Part shown: in pieces, positions 48,932 through 60,888 of the stretch
How the letters are laid out: each line of letters starts with the position of its first letter
Position numbering within the stretch: the first letter of the stretch is position 1
NCBI GenBank assembly: GCA_022661535.1
Contig: JAKULF010000005.1
Location: 4,712,001 to 4,776,000 of the forward strand
Direction of reading: 5' to 3'
DNA: 64,000 bases
From: Eutypa lata
Lineage: Eukaryota > Ascomycota > Sordariomycetes > Xylariales > Diatrypaceae
The notes under the pieces: model-generated
What the model saw: only the letters and a program-made list of their open reading frames with translations
Told to the model about the DNA's origin: nothing
Database searches by the model: none
Program-made: the position numbers and the translations under genes

Positions 48932-50136
48932 ATGGCGGCGGCCAATCAGTCAATCATGGCGGATAATGTAACAATGTCAACAGCCGCTACCGAGCTTCCG
49001 CCCTTGCCGTCCTATACCCTTGTCGAGAGGCCTAATTTGATATCGTGGTTCCCTGACGCCCTTCTGTCCATATTCGCGCCAATTGCCGCCTACTGGATTG
49101 TCTCTGTATTTTTCCATGTCATTGACGAATACGACGTTTGGCCTCAGTACCGATTGCATACCCCGGCCGAGATCTCCCAGCGCAACCGTGCTACGCGCTA
49201 TGAAGTTTTCCGCGATGTCATCTTCCAGCAAGTCATACAGGCCGGCATGTCCTTCGCACTCGATATACTCGACCCTCCGCAAACGATGGGAAAGGAGGAC
49301 TACGATGTAGCCGTCTGGGCCACTCGGATTCGATTGGCGCAAAGGGCGTTCCCTGCTATCCTCCGTCTTCTTGGACTCAATGCCGCTGCCATTTCCAAGA
49401 ACATGTCCGTGTCGCATCCCTTGCTAGCCGGCGTGCTAGCTGGTGGCCACTACCCGTTCCTCACCACCAGCCTTGCCGGCCCTGATGGGAGCTTTGTCCC
49501 AGCTTTCGCGTCATGGGAACTCGTGGTTGCTAAAGCCATTTATCATATTATCATTCCCGCTATCCAGTTCATTGTTGCCGTTGTCTTCTTGGATACCTGG
49601 CAATACTTCCTCCACCGCAGTATGCATATGAACAAGTGGTTATACAGTATGAGAAACCCGGTACATCACCCCTTTTAGATACAAGAACTAACAGAGTTTC
49701 AGCTACTTTCCACTCGAGACACCACCGGCTTTATGTCCCTTATGCGTATGGGGCTTTGTACAACCACCCATTCGAAGGCTTCCTACTCGACACAGCTGGT
49801 GCCGGCCTTGCTTATAAGTTTGCCGGGATGACTCAACGACAAGGCATAGTATTCTGGGTGATGTCTACTATCAAGACAGTCGACGACCACTGCGGATATT
49901 CTCTACCCTGGGACCCAATCCAGCACATCTCGGGCAACAATGCAGCATACCACGATATTCACCATCAGAGTTGGGGCATCAAAACGAACTTCTCCCAACC
50001 GTTCTTCACATTCTGGGATGCTTTGCTCGGGACCATGTGGAGGGGCGACACGACCCTGAAATATGAAAGAACCAAGAACAGGGCCCAGGAGACTCTGGAA
50101 GCGAACGCCAAAAAGGCATCTGTTAAGGCTCAGTAA
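48932..50136 (+). CDS. SUR2: sphinganine C4-hydroxylase (Sur2)
   Basis: Endoplasmic-reticulum di-iron hydroxylase converting sphinganine to phytosphingosine in sphingolipid synthesis. Two exons, 48932-49646 and 49703-50136, with a 56-nt intron, give 382 aa. Membrane segments lie at about residues 30-55 and 180-225. All histidine clusters of the fatty-acid-hydroxylase family are present: HRSMH near residue 227, HSRHH near 244 (created by the splice), and HDIHH near 321. The conserved PYAYGALYNHPFEGF and DDHCGYSLPWDPIQH segments are intact. The C-terminus is Lys-rich (ANAKKASVKAQ) and could serve ER retrieval. The start codon is the first ATG after a pyrimidine-rich leader; a second Met follows at codon 9. 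Confidence 0.93.
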
Positions 50137-51086
50137 GCCGCCTAAACATACATTATTCTTGCATTAATTCGGTACCACACATTCGCTGTATAAATTCTAG
50201 GGGGGCGGTCGGTTTTCACTCGTTATGCGGCGCGGAAGGGGCAGTTTGGATTGAATGATAAACAGTTTATACGCCCGCTGACGCATTATGGAGCATCGGA
50301 ATGGCGTTTCTTTATTTCTTCAGTCAACTACCTTTCGATTCGAACCCGGCCTATCCAGCATAGGCATCATTGTTATTTTTTTTTCGACCTGTTCGTGTGT
50401 GCGGCGTTGTTCGAAGGTGCCCAGGTGGCGACCATGCTGTTTTGAAAGTCTCATGTATCCAACGAATTGGCCCGAAGAACGCGAGCAAAGGGAAATGATG
50501 GCCGCACTCATGAACTTTGGAAATGTACGATTCTGCACACGCTTCGGTCTTATAGCTACTCTCGCCACATAAAGTGGCTAATGATAATTAATCTTGCCAT
50601 TCTGTATATACTATATCCAACCAATCTAAAATAAACCTATGTGCGTGTGCTTCACGATCCTATATATATGAAGTGTTTATGATTTCATATAACACGAGCA
50701 CCCCAATGTGAGAAATCTCGAATGATTGCTAGTACGGACACTACTCGCTTCGACGACGTTACAAACAGGTCGACCGTTCAGCATTATCCTGATGATATGA
50801 GCAGCAATCTTTATACGGGAAATTAACTTAAAAGGGCCCAGCATATCCATCCATTCACGTACTCTTTGACAATTCCCCATTGCCACTCCGCCCCATCGCC
50901 CGGGCCTCTTTCCCGTACTCAATCGCATTATAGCAAAACCGCTTGATTTTTTCTCATATATCCTCGGCTTCCAAGGTCAATGCATACCTAATAAACCTAG
51001 CCTTGGTCCGCTATACACACATACACCAATTACCTAACTAGAGCCCGCTTTCTCTTTTTTTAATTTCAATTTATAAGATTTATTCT
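50137..51086. other. convergent SUR2-DUF7704 intergenic region
   Basis: A 950-bp spacer holding both 3' UTRs. Overlapping short frames at 50251-50572 on both strands have no recognisable content. Confidence 0.55.
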
Positions 51087-51727
51087 TCACGCCTGCTTCT
51101 TCACTTCCATCCCCTTCCCAAGACCCGCGGAGTCCGAACCCGAACCCCCCGCGGAGCCCGACTCACCATTACCACCACCACCACCGCCTAAGCGACCGAA
51201 AACGCCCAGCAGCGTGAGCCAGCGGTGGACATTCAGGAAGAGGCTGACACCGACGGAGCCCCAGACCATGCCGTTCCAGCTCCCGAGCGGGTCCCAGAAG
51301 ACGGCCGGGCCGGCGCCCGCGTACGTCGCGTAGACGTGGCCGTAGTCGGCGATAGCCACGGCCAGGAGAAACCCGCGCGCCACTGGCGCGTGGGCCGTGA
51401 AGCAGCACACGATGGCCAGCGCGGCCAGGAGCAGGTATACGTTTAGGAGGGCTAGGGTTAGGGTTAGGGCTTGTGGGGGGATGGTGGTGGTGGTGGTGAT
51501 GGTGGTGGTGATGGGAGCGTTGGGCACTTGGTCGGCGTAGAATTTTGAAGGGTTCTGGATGCCGGTTATGTAGCCCCAGGTTCTGTGGGGTGGGTAAGTA
51601 TGTAAGTATGTAAATTGATGAGGATGGGAGATGAGCGGGAGGAGAGGGGAGGGGAGACTTACAGTAGGATGGGCTCGATGATGCCGAAGAGTACGAGCGG
51701 GTAGGTGGGCAGACAGGATATCGCCAT
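51087..51727 (-). CDS. DUF7704-family four-helix membrane protein
   Basis: Exons 51727-51663 and 51582-51087 (80-nt intron, donor GTAAGT) encode 186 aa. Four hydrophobic segments are visible: PLVLFGIIEPILL (about 9-21), LTLALLNVYLLLAALAIV, FLLAVAIADYGHVYATYAG and VWGSVGVSLFLNVHRWLTLLG. The motif PxxLFGxxEP near the N-terminus and the IADYGH segment are characteristic of this widespread ascomycete family, whose function is unknown. A Thr-rich loop (TTTITTTTT) separates helices 1 and 2, and the tail is Gly/Ser-rich. The spliced start is needed: the downstream open frame alone would begin inside the loop and lose the first helix. Confidence 0.78.
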
Positions 51728-53490
51728 TTTTTTGCTGATAGGTAGGGGAAGGAAGGGGTGGTTGGGGTGATAGTTTAGAAGGAAAAAGACGGAGAGTACG
51801 GAGTGAACAGTGGTGGTTTACCAGGAGAATAAATCTAGCTGCCTAGCTAGAGAGCAAACAAGCTAACAGATAGTTTTATCTCTTGATCAAGTAACAAAAA
51901 AAAAGCAATTTATTCTTATGGCTATATGTTCGAATTCCAGGGATACCTACGTATCTAATCGACTTGTTGGTTTATAAAGTTCGGCGATCCCTTGCCTTGT
52001 TGTTCAACTGTTCAGCTATTCTTAGCAACTTACGCGCCTCTTCCTTCAGCTAAGTAATAACTCCCTACCACTCCTATGTAATTAACCGAATCAACAATTT
52101 CCTAACCCCGACTACTCTCAGAAACCTTACCACGGGAGGCTATCCTCGAATTGACCGTATACTACCTGTCACGACACGGCGCAGATATCTCAAAGGCATA
52201 CGCATATCTGGATGGGTATGCGCACGTGGTGACTAGCCAGCTACGTGCCGTATCTCTCACACTCTGCTGTCAATATCGTGCTTAACAAGAAACCAAGCAA
52301 GCAATTTGTGAGGCGTCTACCAACCTGTTAGAACGTCTTCCTTCTAGATGAGGTTCGCTGCTCCCTCAGTAATCTTTTGTTGATTCTGTGGTGATCCTCC
52401 TAATTCACCTGTCACCTAGTGACAGAGCTTCGATATGGTGACAGCTAGTTGGTGCCGGGTGCGGGGAGGGGAGGGCGTCACTGCAGAAATGGCAATGCTC
52501 GCTCTACTAGCAGTCAAAATGATGAAGCTATATTATCTGAAGATGAGGTACCACATCGCACCCTGAATCTAAGGGGCAGCTTAAAGACCTGAAAAGAATG
52601 AAAGCCACTGCGGTATCATCATGAACTTTATGAGCTTTCTAGGTATAATAAATATCAGATGGTGTCGTCTTCTATCGCCCACAGAAGCCTACGGGTCTCT
52701 AGGAAGATACAGCTCGGCTTAAGCTGAAGGAAATGCTGGATATATATATTATGAAAGAACAGCTTGCCCCGTCCGGACGACAGTGCAAGCATTACCAAAG
52801 ATGATTAGTACGTATCTTAGCATTCTTAACATCTTATAATCGGAGTGATCGTAGGTGTGTACTATGGATCACAGAATGATCATTAATTATCTTTAGATAA
52901 GCCGGTATTATTTGCACTCGAATATTTAACCTATCGGTTAATTTGCCAACGGCTTACAAGGGAAGCGAAAAGCTAGTAGTTCTTGACCTCGAGCTGAGAG
53001 CTTTTGAGCAAGTTTCTATCTCGAGACATTAGCCTCTCCACACAGAAACTGTCTGTGGCTGCTGTGGGCATGTGTGCGTGTCTGTTTGTTCGAAGAGCAA
53101 CAAAGATATCGACGGTTTTAGATTCAGTACAACATGTCAAGAGTCTTGTGGACATGGCTAAGTAGTCTATTAAGAATGAGCTCATTTGGATTGGTCTGTC
53201 CAAAGAGATAGAGAGATGCTGGCGTTATAGATAGCGCCATTTCCCATACTAGGAGCAATAACTTGCTCTAGATAATGTCACAGTTTCTACAGGATGGCGA
53301 GTATTTCGAAGTCACCTTAGTAATGGCGTTTTCAAACAAACTACCTCTATATTAAATAGCCATGCCCCCTGGCTGACTGGGTGTATATTCCCTGGTATAT
53401 CTACTCTCCTATACCATTACAACTATCACCTGTTCGTTAACCTGGCCATAGAGTTTGAACATCCGCCAGCTCGTCAATTAGGTCCTAGAT
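51728..53490. other. divergent DUF7704 / ferric-reductase intergenic region
   Basis: About 1.8 kb with no supported gene. It carries GATA-type sites upstream of the ferric reductase, described separately. Confidence 0.6.
52887..52900. promoter_or_regulatory. inverted GATA-factor site upstream of ferric reductase
   Basis: TTATCT and AGATAA face each other with a TT spacer about 590 bp upstream of the ferric-reductase ATG. Another GATAA occurs at 53271-53275. Iron-responsive GATA repressors of the SreA/SRE type bind paired or extended GATA sites in fungal iron-uptake promoters, so regulation by iron is plausible but unproven. Confidence 0.35.
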
Positions 53491-55323
53491 ATGGAGGACT
53501 CACAATCCGGCTCAGTAGAGCCTTGGTTTTCGGCTCTCTCGCTCGACGACCCACGTTGCAGCAATGATAGTTGTGATGCTTTCTTGCAAGCACATACGGC
53601 ATCACAAGCTGAAATAAGCTGGGCATCGCAGTTCCAGTATGGCTGGTGGACAATGTGGGGGTGGGCCATCATCATATTCATTGCCGCTATCGTCTTCCAA
53701 ATACGTTCCCTTTGGAGATCGGCCCCTGAGACCCGAGATGATAACCGTCCATCTCTTTTTGATAAGTCGCTAGCCCTTTGGCGCAGCATTGCCTACCGAC
53801 GCGTGCCCGGACGACTCGCTCGATACTTTTCTTGGCCCTCTCTGGGAGTCCTAATACTACTAGTTATCTGCACTGCCGCGTTGATCGCCATGAGCTTTGC
53901 GCAGCATCCTTACTACCGAGGCAAACGGGCCTACGGAAGCCCTCCCCTCGGGGTCCGCACGGGTTTAATGGCTTTTGCACTGATCCCACTCGTCATCGCG
54001 CTCGGGGGAAAGGTTAACATCGTTACGGCGCTCACGGGACTCGGGCACGAGAAGCTCAACGTCTTCCATCGATACGTCGGCTGGATGTGCCTCCTGCTGA
54101 GCGTCATCCACACTATACCGTTCATCATCCAACCCCTCCGGGCGGGTGGCCCTGCTGCTCTAGCCGCCCAGTACTACAAGCCAGGGGGTTTGGAATATAC
54201 CGGGACTCCGGCTCTGGGCATGGTTGTAGGCCTCTCCGTGCTCTCGGTACCTCCCATCCGCCGCGCAGCCTACCAATTATTCATTCATACGCACATTCTG
54301 CTCGCGATCGTCTTCTTGGGCCTCTGCTTCTGGCATGCCAGTGATCTTGGCGATTCTTGGGCGTACCTGTGGGCTACGATGGTGATATGGGCCTCGTCTC
54401 TCGTAGTCCGCGTGCTTGCGAAGACCTCTATGTTCAGCACGCGGTCGCGGCACTGGCTGTCCCAGTGCGAAGTTTCGTCCGCACCCCTAACTGATGGGAT
54501 GGTCCGCCTCGATGTGGTTGCGCCCGGGAGGTGGAGCTGGGAAGCGGGCCAGCACTTCTTCTTGCGATTCGGAGCGGTCAGACCCCTTGATAACCACCCG
54601 TTCACGGTTGCGGATGTGCCGCGCTACACGGCGTCTAATGATACGGAAATGGTGTTTTATATTCGACCGCAGGGTGGACTTACAGCTCGCATTGGCAAGA
54701 TCGTAGATGCGAAACGAATGGGTGACTTGCGAGTTACATTGGATGGACCGTATGGTACTGTCATTAGACCGAAGATAGCGATGCGCTATGAAAGCGTTAT
54801 CCTGGTCGCCGGGGGAGGCGGCATCAGCGCGATACTTCCCTGGCTCCAGGAACTCGTCCATGACAAAACAGAGACTACCGTTTTGCAAACGATCAAGGTT
54901 ATTTGGGTAATCCGCAGAGCGAACGCAATCAGCTGGGTAGCTAGCGAGTTGCAGAGGCTTTTGGAGAATGCTGCTCCTAGGAGCCTCGAGTATGACATCT
55001 GGGTTACCAATGACAGCGCGGGAGAAGCAGCAGAAACGCCACTGCAGTCACAGGACGAGAAAAAGACAATTGGACAGGTGTTGTCGAGTGCCCAAAGTAC
55101 AGGTAGTGGGGGACCTTCTATCCAGCCAGCGCATGTCGGCAGTCGACCTCGGATGCAAACTTTGATACCCGCGCTTGTCAGTGCGGACCGGACGCTCGTT
55201 ATAGGATGTGGTCCGGAGAGCCTCAAGGTTGACCTATCTAATGCAGTGGCAGTAGCGCAATCTAGAGTGTCTGCAGGCAGGGCTCGGGAAATACGGCTGC
55301 ATACCGAAACATTTGGTTGGTAA
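53491..55323 (+). CDS. ferric/cupric reductase, transmembrane (FRE family)
   Basis: Single-exon 610 aa plasma-membrane metalloreductase that passes electrons from NADPH through FAD and two b-type haems to extracellular ferric or cupric ions. A first membrane helix (about 53-70) is followed by the ferric-reductase core. Haem-ligand histidines are in HRYVGWMCLLLSVIHTIPF (near 193) and HTHILLAIVFLGLCFWH (near 267), the usual bis-histidine spacing. HPFTVADVP near 369 is the FAD-binding motif. VAGGGGISAILPWLQ near 438 is the NADP-binding glycine motif, and VIGCGPESL near 570 is the C-terminal nucleotide-contact motif. The end RLHTETFGW is family-typical, so the gene is complete. The ancestral 3' end of the RTA1-like gene lies only 61 bp downstream, in the opposite direction. 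Confidence 0.93.
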   Translation: MEDSQSGSVEPWFSALSLDDPRCSNDSCDAFLQAHTASQAEISWASQFQYGWWTMWGWAIIIFIAAIVFQIRSLWRSAPETRDDNRPSLFDKSLALWRSIAYRRVPGRLARYFSWPSLGVLILLVICTAALIAMSFAQHPYYRGKRAYGSPPLGVRTGLMAFALIPLVIALGGKVNIVTALTGLGHEKLNVFHRYVGWMCLLLSVIHTIPFIIQPLRAGGPAALAAQYYKPGGLEYTGTPALGMVVGLSVLSVPPIRRAAYQLFIHTHILLAIVFLGLCFWHASDLGDSWAYLWATMVIWASSLVVRVLAKTSMFSTRSRHWLSQCEVSSAPLTDGMVRLDVVAPGRWSWEAGQHFFLRFGAVRPLDNHPFTVADVPRYTASNDTEMVFYIRPQGGLTARIGKIVDAKRMGDLRVTLDGPYGTVIRPKIAMRYESVILVAGGGGISAILPWLQELVHDKTETTVLQTIKVIWVIRRANAISWVASELQRLLENAAPRSLEYDIWVTNDSAGEAAETPLQSQDEKKTIGQVLSSAQSTGSGGPSIQPAHVGSRPRMQTLIPALVSADRTLVIGCGPESLKVDLSNAVAVAQSRVSAGRAREIRLHTETFGW

Positions 55324-55384
55324 TTCTAGACTTCGTTTGAGGCATGTGAGCAATGAAATTTTCAATTAACGATAAATTATTTTC

Positions 55385-55551
55385 CTAAACATTTGAATGT
55401 CCATCGTTCCTATGATACTCTTGCCCGTTGAACTCCAAGGAGTCGTTGCTTTGCTGCACGTGTTCGTATGCAGCCGAACCCCCCTTGCGCGCCTTCTTCT
55501 CCTGCTTGCGTTGCCTCTTCGCCCCCTTCCGCTCTAGCCTCTCTGTCTTCT
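55385..55551 (-). pseudogene. severed C-terminal coding tail of the RTA1-like gene
   Basis: On the minus strand an open frame from 55549 to the TAG at 55387-55385 reads 54 codons, beginning KTERLERKGAKRQRKQEKKA and ending NDGHSNV. Its Lys/Arg-rich composition matches the tail expected after the sequence at the right side of the element (…PRKSRAEKK). If the element and one 8-bp duplication are taken out, the two parts join in frame as AEKKTERLERKGAK. The fragment now lies more than 5 kb from the rest of its gene, with an in-frame TAG just before it, and cannot be translated as part of that protein. Confidence 0.85.
55544..55551. repeat. target-site duplication, left copy
   Basis: Top-strand TGTCTTCT. 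It matches AGTCTTCT at 60934-60941 in 7 of 8 positions; the differing base falls in a synonymous Thr codon position (ACA or ACT) of the interrupted gene. Confidence 0.7.
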
Positions 55552-55583
55552 AGGGGTAGCCACAGGGTTGACTGTGTCAAAAC
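55552..55583 (+). repeat. terminal inverted repeat, left end
   Basis: Starts AGGGGTAGCCACAGGG and continues through TTGACTGTGTCAAAAC. Positions 55559-55583 are the exact reverse complement of 60902-60926. The sequence is not AT-biased and keeps several CpA sites, so it escaped RIP. Confidence 0.9.
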
Positions 55584-58195
55584 GTCTTTTTGACCTTTTT
55601 TTTAATGGGACCACCCTACTGTTGCCTAGTGTAATTTTTTAGATACACCCTATATATAATTAAGTACCCATGGCATATACATAAGTAAAATTAATAATTA
55701 CTTGCTTAAAGTAATTTTATTTAAATTATAATAATAACAAAACATTATTATTAAAATTAATATTATTTATATTTTTTAAATTATATATAATTATATTAAA
55801 ATAAATACATTTTTAAATTTTTAATATTAAAACGATTAAAATGTATATATTATTTTTTTAATATAAGTTACTTTTAATATTTTATTTTATTAAGGTTTTT
55901 ATTAACTTTTATAAATTTATATTAATTTATATTAACTTTAATAAATAATTAATTAATAATATATAAATATTTTTAAAATTTATTAACGTTATATAAATAA
56001 TAATTAAACTTTTACGAGTTTTAAATATATTATTTTAAGCGTATATCGGCTCGATTAAATTTATAAAAATAAAATAAAAAACAAAAACATTATTTAATAA
56101 TAATTCGATAATAAATTCTTTTAAACTTTATTTATAAATATTATTTATAATAATATAAAACGTAATTTATTAAAATTAATTATTTATATAATCGAAAAAT
56201 TATATAATATTAAAAAAAAAGTTATTCGAAATTAAATAAAAAATATAAATATACGTATTAACTTATATAAATTTATATTAATTTTTATATATATTTATTA
56301 ATTTTTATAACGCGTTATTCGTTTTTTCGAATTTAAATAAATTCGTAATAATAATAATAATTAAATTTAAATTATAATTAAAATTAAAAAAAATATTTAA
56401 CGTAATATTATAATTATTTAAATATTTTTATTAAGTAATAATCGTTATAAATATAAAAATTATAAAAATAAACTTTATATAACTTTATATAAACTCGTAT
56501 TAATTAATATAAACGTTTAAAATTACGGTTTTTTCGTTATATGTTATACTTTCGATTTTAATACGTTTAATAAAACTTATTTTTATTATTAATATTTAAA
56601 AGTTATTATAAAATACGAATTTTATTATATTTAAAAAAAATATATTTTTTCGAAAATTAATATATATTATTATTACTTTTTATTAATTTATATCGATTTA
56701 TATAAATTTATATTAATTCGTATTATTTTATTAAAAAACGTTAAAAATATTATTAAATATTTTTAACTTATTATTATTATTAAAATACTTAAAAAAGTTA
56801 ATATACGTAAATTTAAATTAATTAAAATATAAATTAATAAAAAATTAAATAATCGTTTAAGTTTTTCGTTTGTTTTTTTTTTATTAATAAAAAACGTTAT
56901 ATATAATAAATATATAAATTTTTATAAACTTATATAAGTTTTTATAAACTTATATAAAAAGTTTAAATATTTATAAAAAATTATTAAAGTAAGTTTATAT
57001 TATATAAATATTATTATAATTATATTTAAAAATTTCTTTATTTATATATAAGTTTTCGATTTATAAATACATTTATAATTTTTATATAACTTTATATAAG
57101 TTTATACGTATTAATATATATTTTAAAATTATTAAGTTATTATTTATATTTATTTATACGTATAAATATTACTTTATTTACGTAATATATTAATTAAAAC
57201 GCATTTTATTTTTTTTTATTAATTTTATATATATTATTATATATTTATATATAATAAAACGTTATAATATTAACTTTAAACTTTATCGTAAATAATTTAT
57301 TTAAAAATATTAAGTTTATTTTTTTTTAAATAAACTTTTATAATTTCTTTTAAATAAATATAATATTAATATAAATCGTAATATTTTAAATCGTCGCTTT
57401 AAAAAATAAATACTTTAACGTTAAATTCGTATTAAATTTTCTTTCGCTTTAATAACTTAATTCGAAAATTTATATTATTAATATAATTATAATAATATTA
57501 AGCTTTTTTAATATTTATAATATAAAAGGTTTATTATTTTATTTAATAAAATTAAAAAGTTTTATTAATAATTTAAAATATATTAACGGTTTAACTTTTT
57601 TATTATTAAAAAACGTTAAAAGAATTTACGCGTTTATTTTATTATTAAACAAAAAATATAAAACGTTATATATCGCTTAAAAAATATTATTCTTTAAACT
57701 TATATTTATTATTAACATTTTAACTTTTTTCGATATATTATTTAATTTATATATAACGAATTTTATTTTAAAAAAGTTAATAAACGTAAAAAAAAGTTTT
57801 ATTAATATTATAAAAGCTTTATAATACTTAAATCGAATTATATTATATTTATTAATATTTATTATAAATTTATATAATACGAATTTAAAATTTATATAAA
57901 TATTAATATTTTTTCGAAATTTATTATTTAATTTTTCGTTAATTTTAATATATTTATATTTCGATTTATTTTTACTTAATATATATATTACGTTAAAAAA
58001 TATAAATATATATTATAAATAATTCGTTTTAATTATAATATAAAAATTAAATTTATAATAAAAATATATTATTATTTATTTTAAATTATTAAAATTAAAT
58101 AATATTTTAAAACTTTTATTTTTTATTATAAAAAAAATTAATTAAATTAATATACTTTTAATAATAATTTATTTAATTTAATATTTATTATTAAT

Positions 58196-58303
58196 AATTT
58201 TAAAAAACCTTTTAACTTTAAATAACCTTTTAACTTTAAATAACTTTTTAACTTTTAATAATTTCTTAACTTTAAATAACTCTTTAACTTTAAATAATCT
58301 TTT
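58196..58303 (-). repeat. six-copy 18-bp minisatellite inside the RIP block
   Basis: Six head-to-tail 18-bp units with consensus AACTTTAAATAACCTTTT on the top strand; the first copy and the fourth are the most divergent. Because 18 is a multiple of three, the minus strand reads a repeated hexapeptide near KRLFKV. This suggests a tandem hexapeptide in the original element-encoded protein, now blurred by RIP. Confidence 0.8.
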
Positions 58304-60888
58304 CGAAGCTTTTTTTTATAATATATTTATTAATTATACGAAATAAATATTATAAATTAATATATTAAAAGTTAATAACGTTTATTAATTAAAGATTAAT
58401 CTTTATTTTAACGTATAAATATTTTTTATTTTTATATAAATTTATATAAACTTATATAAATTTAATTTAATTATATAATAAAATTATTTTAAATTATTAA
58501 AAAATAAAAGCTTATAATATAAAAACGAAATCTTTTATAAAATTGCTTTAATATATATTTACATATTTATTTTTCGATAAAAGTTTAAAAACTTTATTAA
58601 AATTTAAAATGCTTATTTTATTTAAAAATAAAAAAAAAAGAAATATATAATATTAAATATTTCTTATAATTTATATATAAACTTTAACGAAAAAAACGAT
58701 TTTTTTAAATGTATAATTTTATTAAACTTTAAACGTTAAGTAAAGCTTATATAATATATAAAATAAAACGATTTTAATATTAATAATTATTTCTTTATTT
58801 AAATAATAAAAATATATAATAATATTATAATTAAAATAAATAATTTTTTTTTAAAAATATCGAAAAATATAAATAAATATTTATAATTAAATTAATATAT
58901 ATATATTAAAAATCATTTATATATATAAAATTAAATAAACTTTTAATTATTTTTAAAAAAATTCGAAAAGTTTAAAAAAATAAAAAATTACTTAAAAAAA
59001 ACTTATCGAAAATTAAATATTAATTTTATAAAATTTAAAAAATTTAATATAAATTACGAAATAAATAACAAGTTTTAATTAATTTTAAAAAATATTAATT
59101 AAGTTTATTAAAAGAAAATTATAAGTTAATTATAAATTATAATATAAAAAAAAAATTTATTATTATATATTCGTTTATATATTATTTTATATTATATTAT
59201 TATTTATTTTTAATTATTTTAAAATAACTTTTTTTTTATATATAACTTTAATTAATATTAAAAAAAGTAATTTAAGTTTATTTACATTTATATTAACTTT
59301 TATAAGTTTAATTAAAGTTATAAAAACTTTTTTAAACGTATTTAACTTCGTAATAATTTCTTTAATATTTTTATTTTTTAATATAACTTTAAACGAATTA
59401 ATAAAAGCTTATATAAATTTACTCGAAGTTATATAAACTTAAACGAATGTTTTTGATATTTTTTTTTATTTAATAAATATTATAAGTTTTTTTTTAATAT
59501 AAATTAAGCTTGTTAAAAATTTAATAAATATTTTTTTATATTTTATTAATGTAAGAATATTAAGTAAATTATTAAAATTATTATTTTAAAAGTTTAATAA
59601 ATTAAATTAACGTTTAATTAATTTAATTACTTTAACTTTTTTTTTACTTTTTAATTTTTTTTTAATTAATTTTTCGTTTTTTTTTACTTTTTTTATTATT
59701 TAATATATAATATTTATAATATATTTTTTTTTTAACTTTTTATTTATTAACTTTTTTAATATTTATAATTTAAATTTTTATTAATTTATTTAATATAAAT
59801 AATATAAACCTTTATTTATTATTTAAATAAATATTATTAACGAATTTTTAATTAATTATATATTAATATTATTTATTTATTTTTTATATAATAAATATTT
59901 AAATAATTAAACGTTAATAAAACTTATAATAAATATTAATAAATATTAAAATTATTAATATTTATAACTTTTTATAAATAACTTTAACTTTATTAATAAA
60001 AAAGCTTAACTTAATAATAATTCTTTCTTTTTATAAAAAAAATAAATAAATAATAATATTATTAATAATTAACTTAATTTATTTAAACTTATTATTTTTA
60101 ATATATTTATATATATTTATATTAACGGCTTTATTAAAAGTAAAAAAAAATTAATTATAAATATTAACGATAAAAATAAATATAAAAGTAATAACTTAAA
60201 ATTAAATAATAAAATTAAAATTAAAAATAATATATATAATAAATAAAAAAATAATAAAGTTTATAATAAAAGCTTATAAAAATTCGTTATATTTTAAATA
60301 ATAATTAAATTAAAAGCTTTATTTATAAAAATATTAATAATTAATAATATAATTTATAATAAAAGAAATATTATTTAAAATAATAAAATATAATTAAATT
60401 AAAAAATAAATAAATAATAAAAAATATAAAATATATTTAATAAAAATATATATAAAAAAAATAAAAATAAATAAATAAATAAACGTAAAAATACCTTAAT
60501 AAATACACGAATAATACCGTATATAATAAAGCTCGAGCTTATATAATTAACATCGATTTTATTTAAATTAACGATATATAAAATCTTTATATAACGCCGT
60601 ATATAAATTTAAATATTACTTTTAAAAAAACAATTAAAACTTAAATAAATAAAAAGCTTCGTTTATAATATAAAATATAATTAATATTATATATTAAATT
60701 TTATATATTTATTAAATTATTATAATATTTTATTAATAATTAAAAATTAAGCCGATAAAGGCCGATATAAACTTATATATCCTTTTTATACAAAATTAAA
60801 CCGGCTTATTACTTATAAGGTTTATTATAATTGGTATTTTTTACTTAATTCACTAAAAAACTTAACCCTACCTAGATGTATGCCTATA

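Noticed and set aside
51452..51469. Telomere-like TAGGGT repeats
   Set aside because: Only about three units, and they lie in frame within the DUF7704 coding sequence where they encode Leu-Thr repeats in a membrane helix; no sign of an interstitial telomere.
55690..60750. AT-rich block as a mitochondrial insertion, centromere or isochore boundary
   Set aside because: Terminal inverted repeats, a flanking duplication and CpA/TpG depletion mark a RIP-mutated transposon, and the flanks return to normal composition at once.
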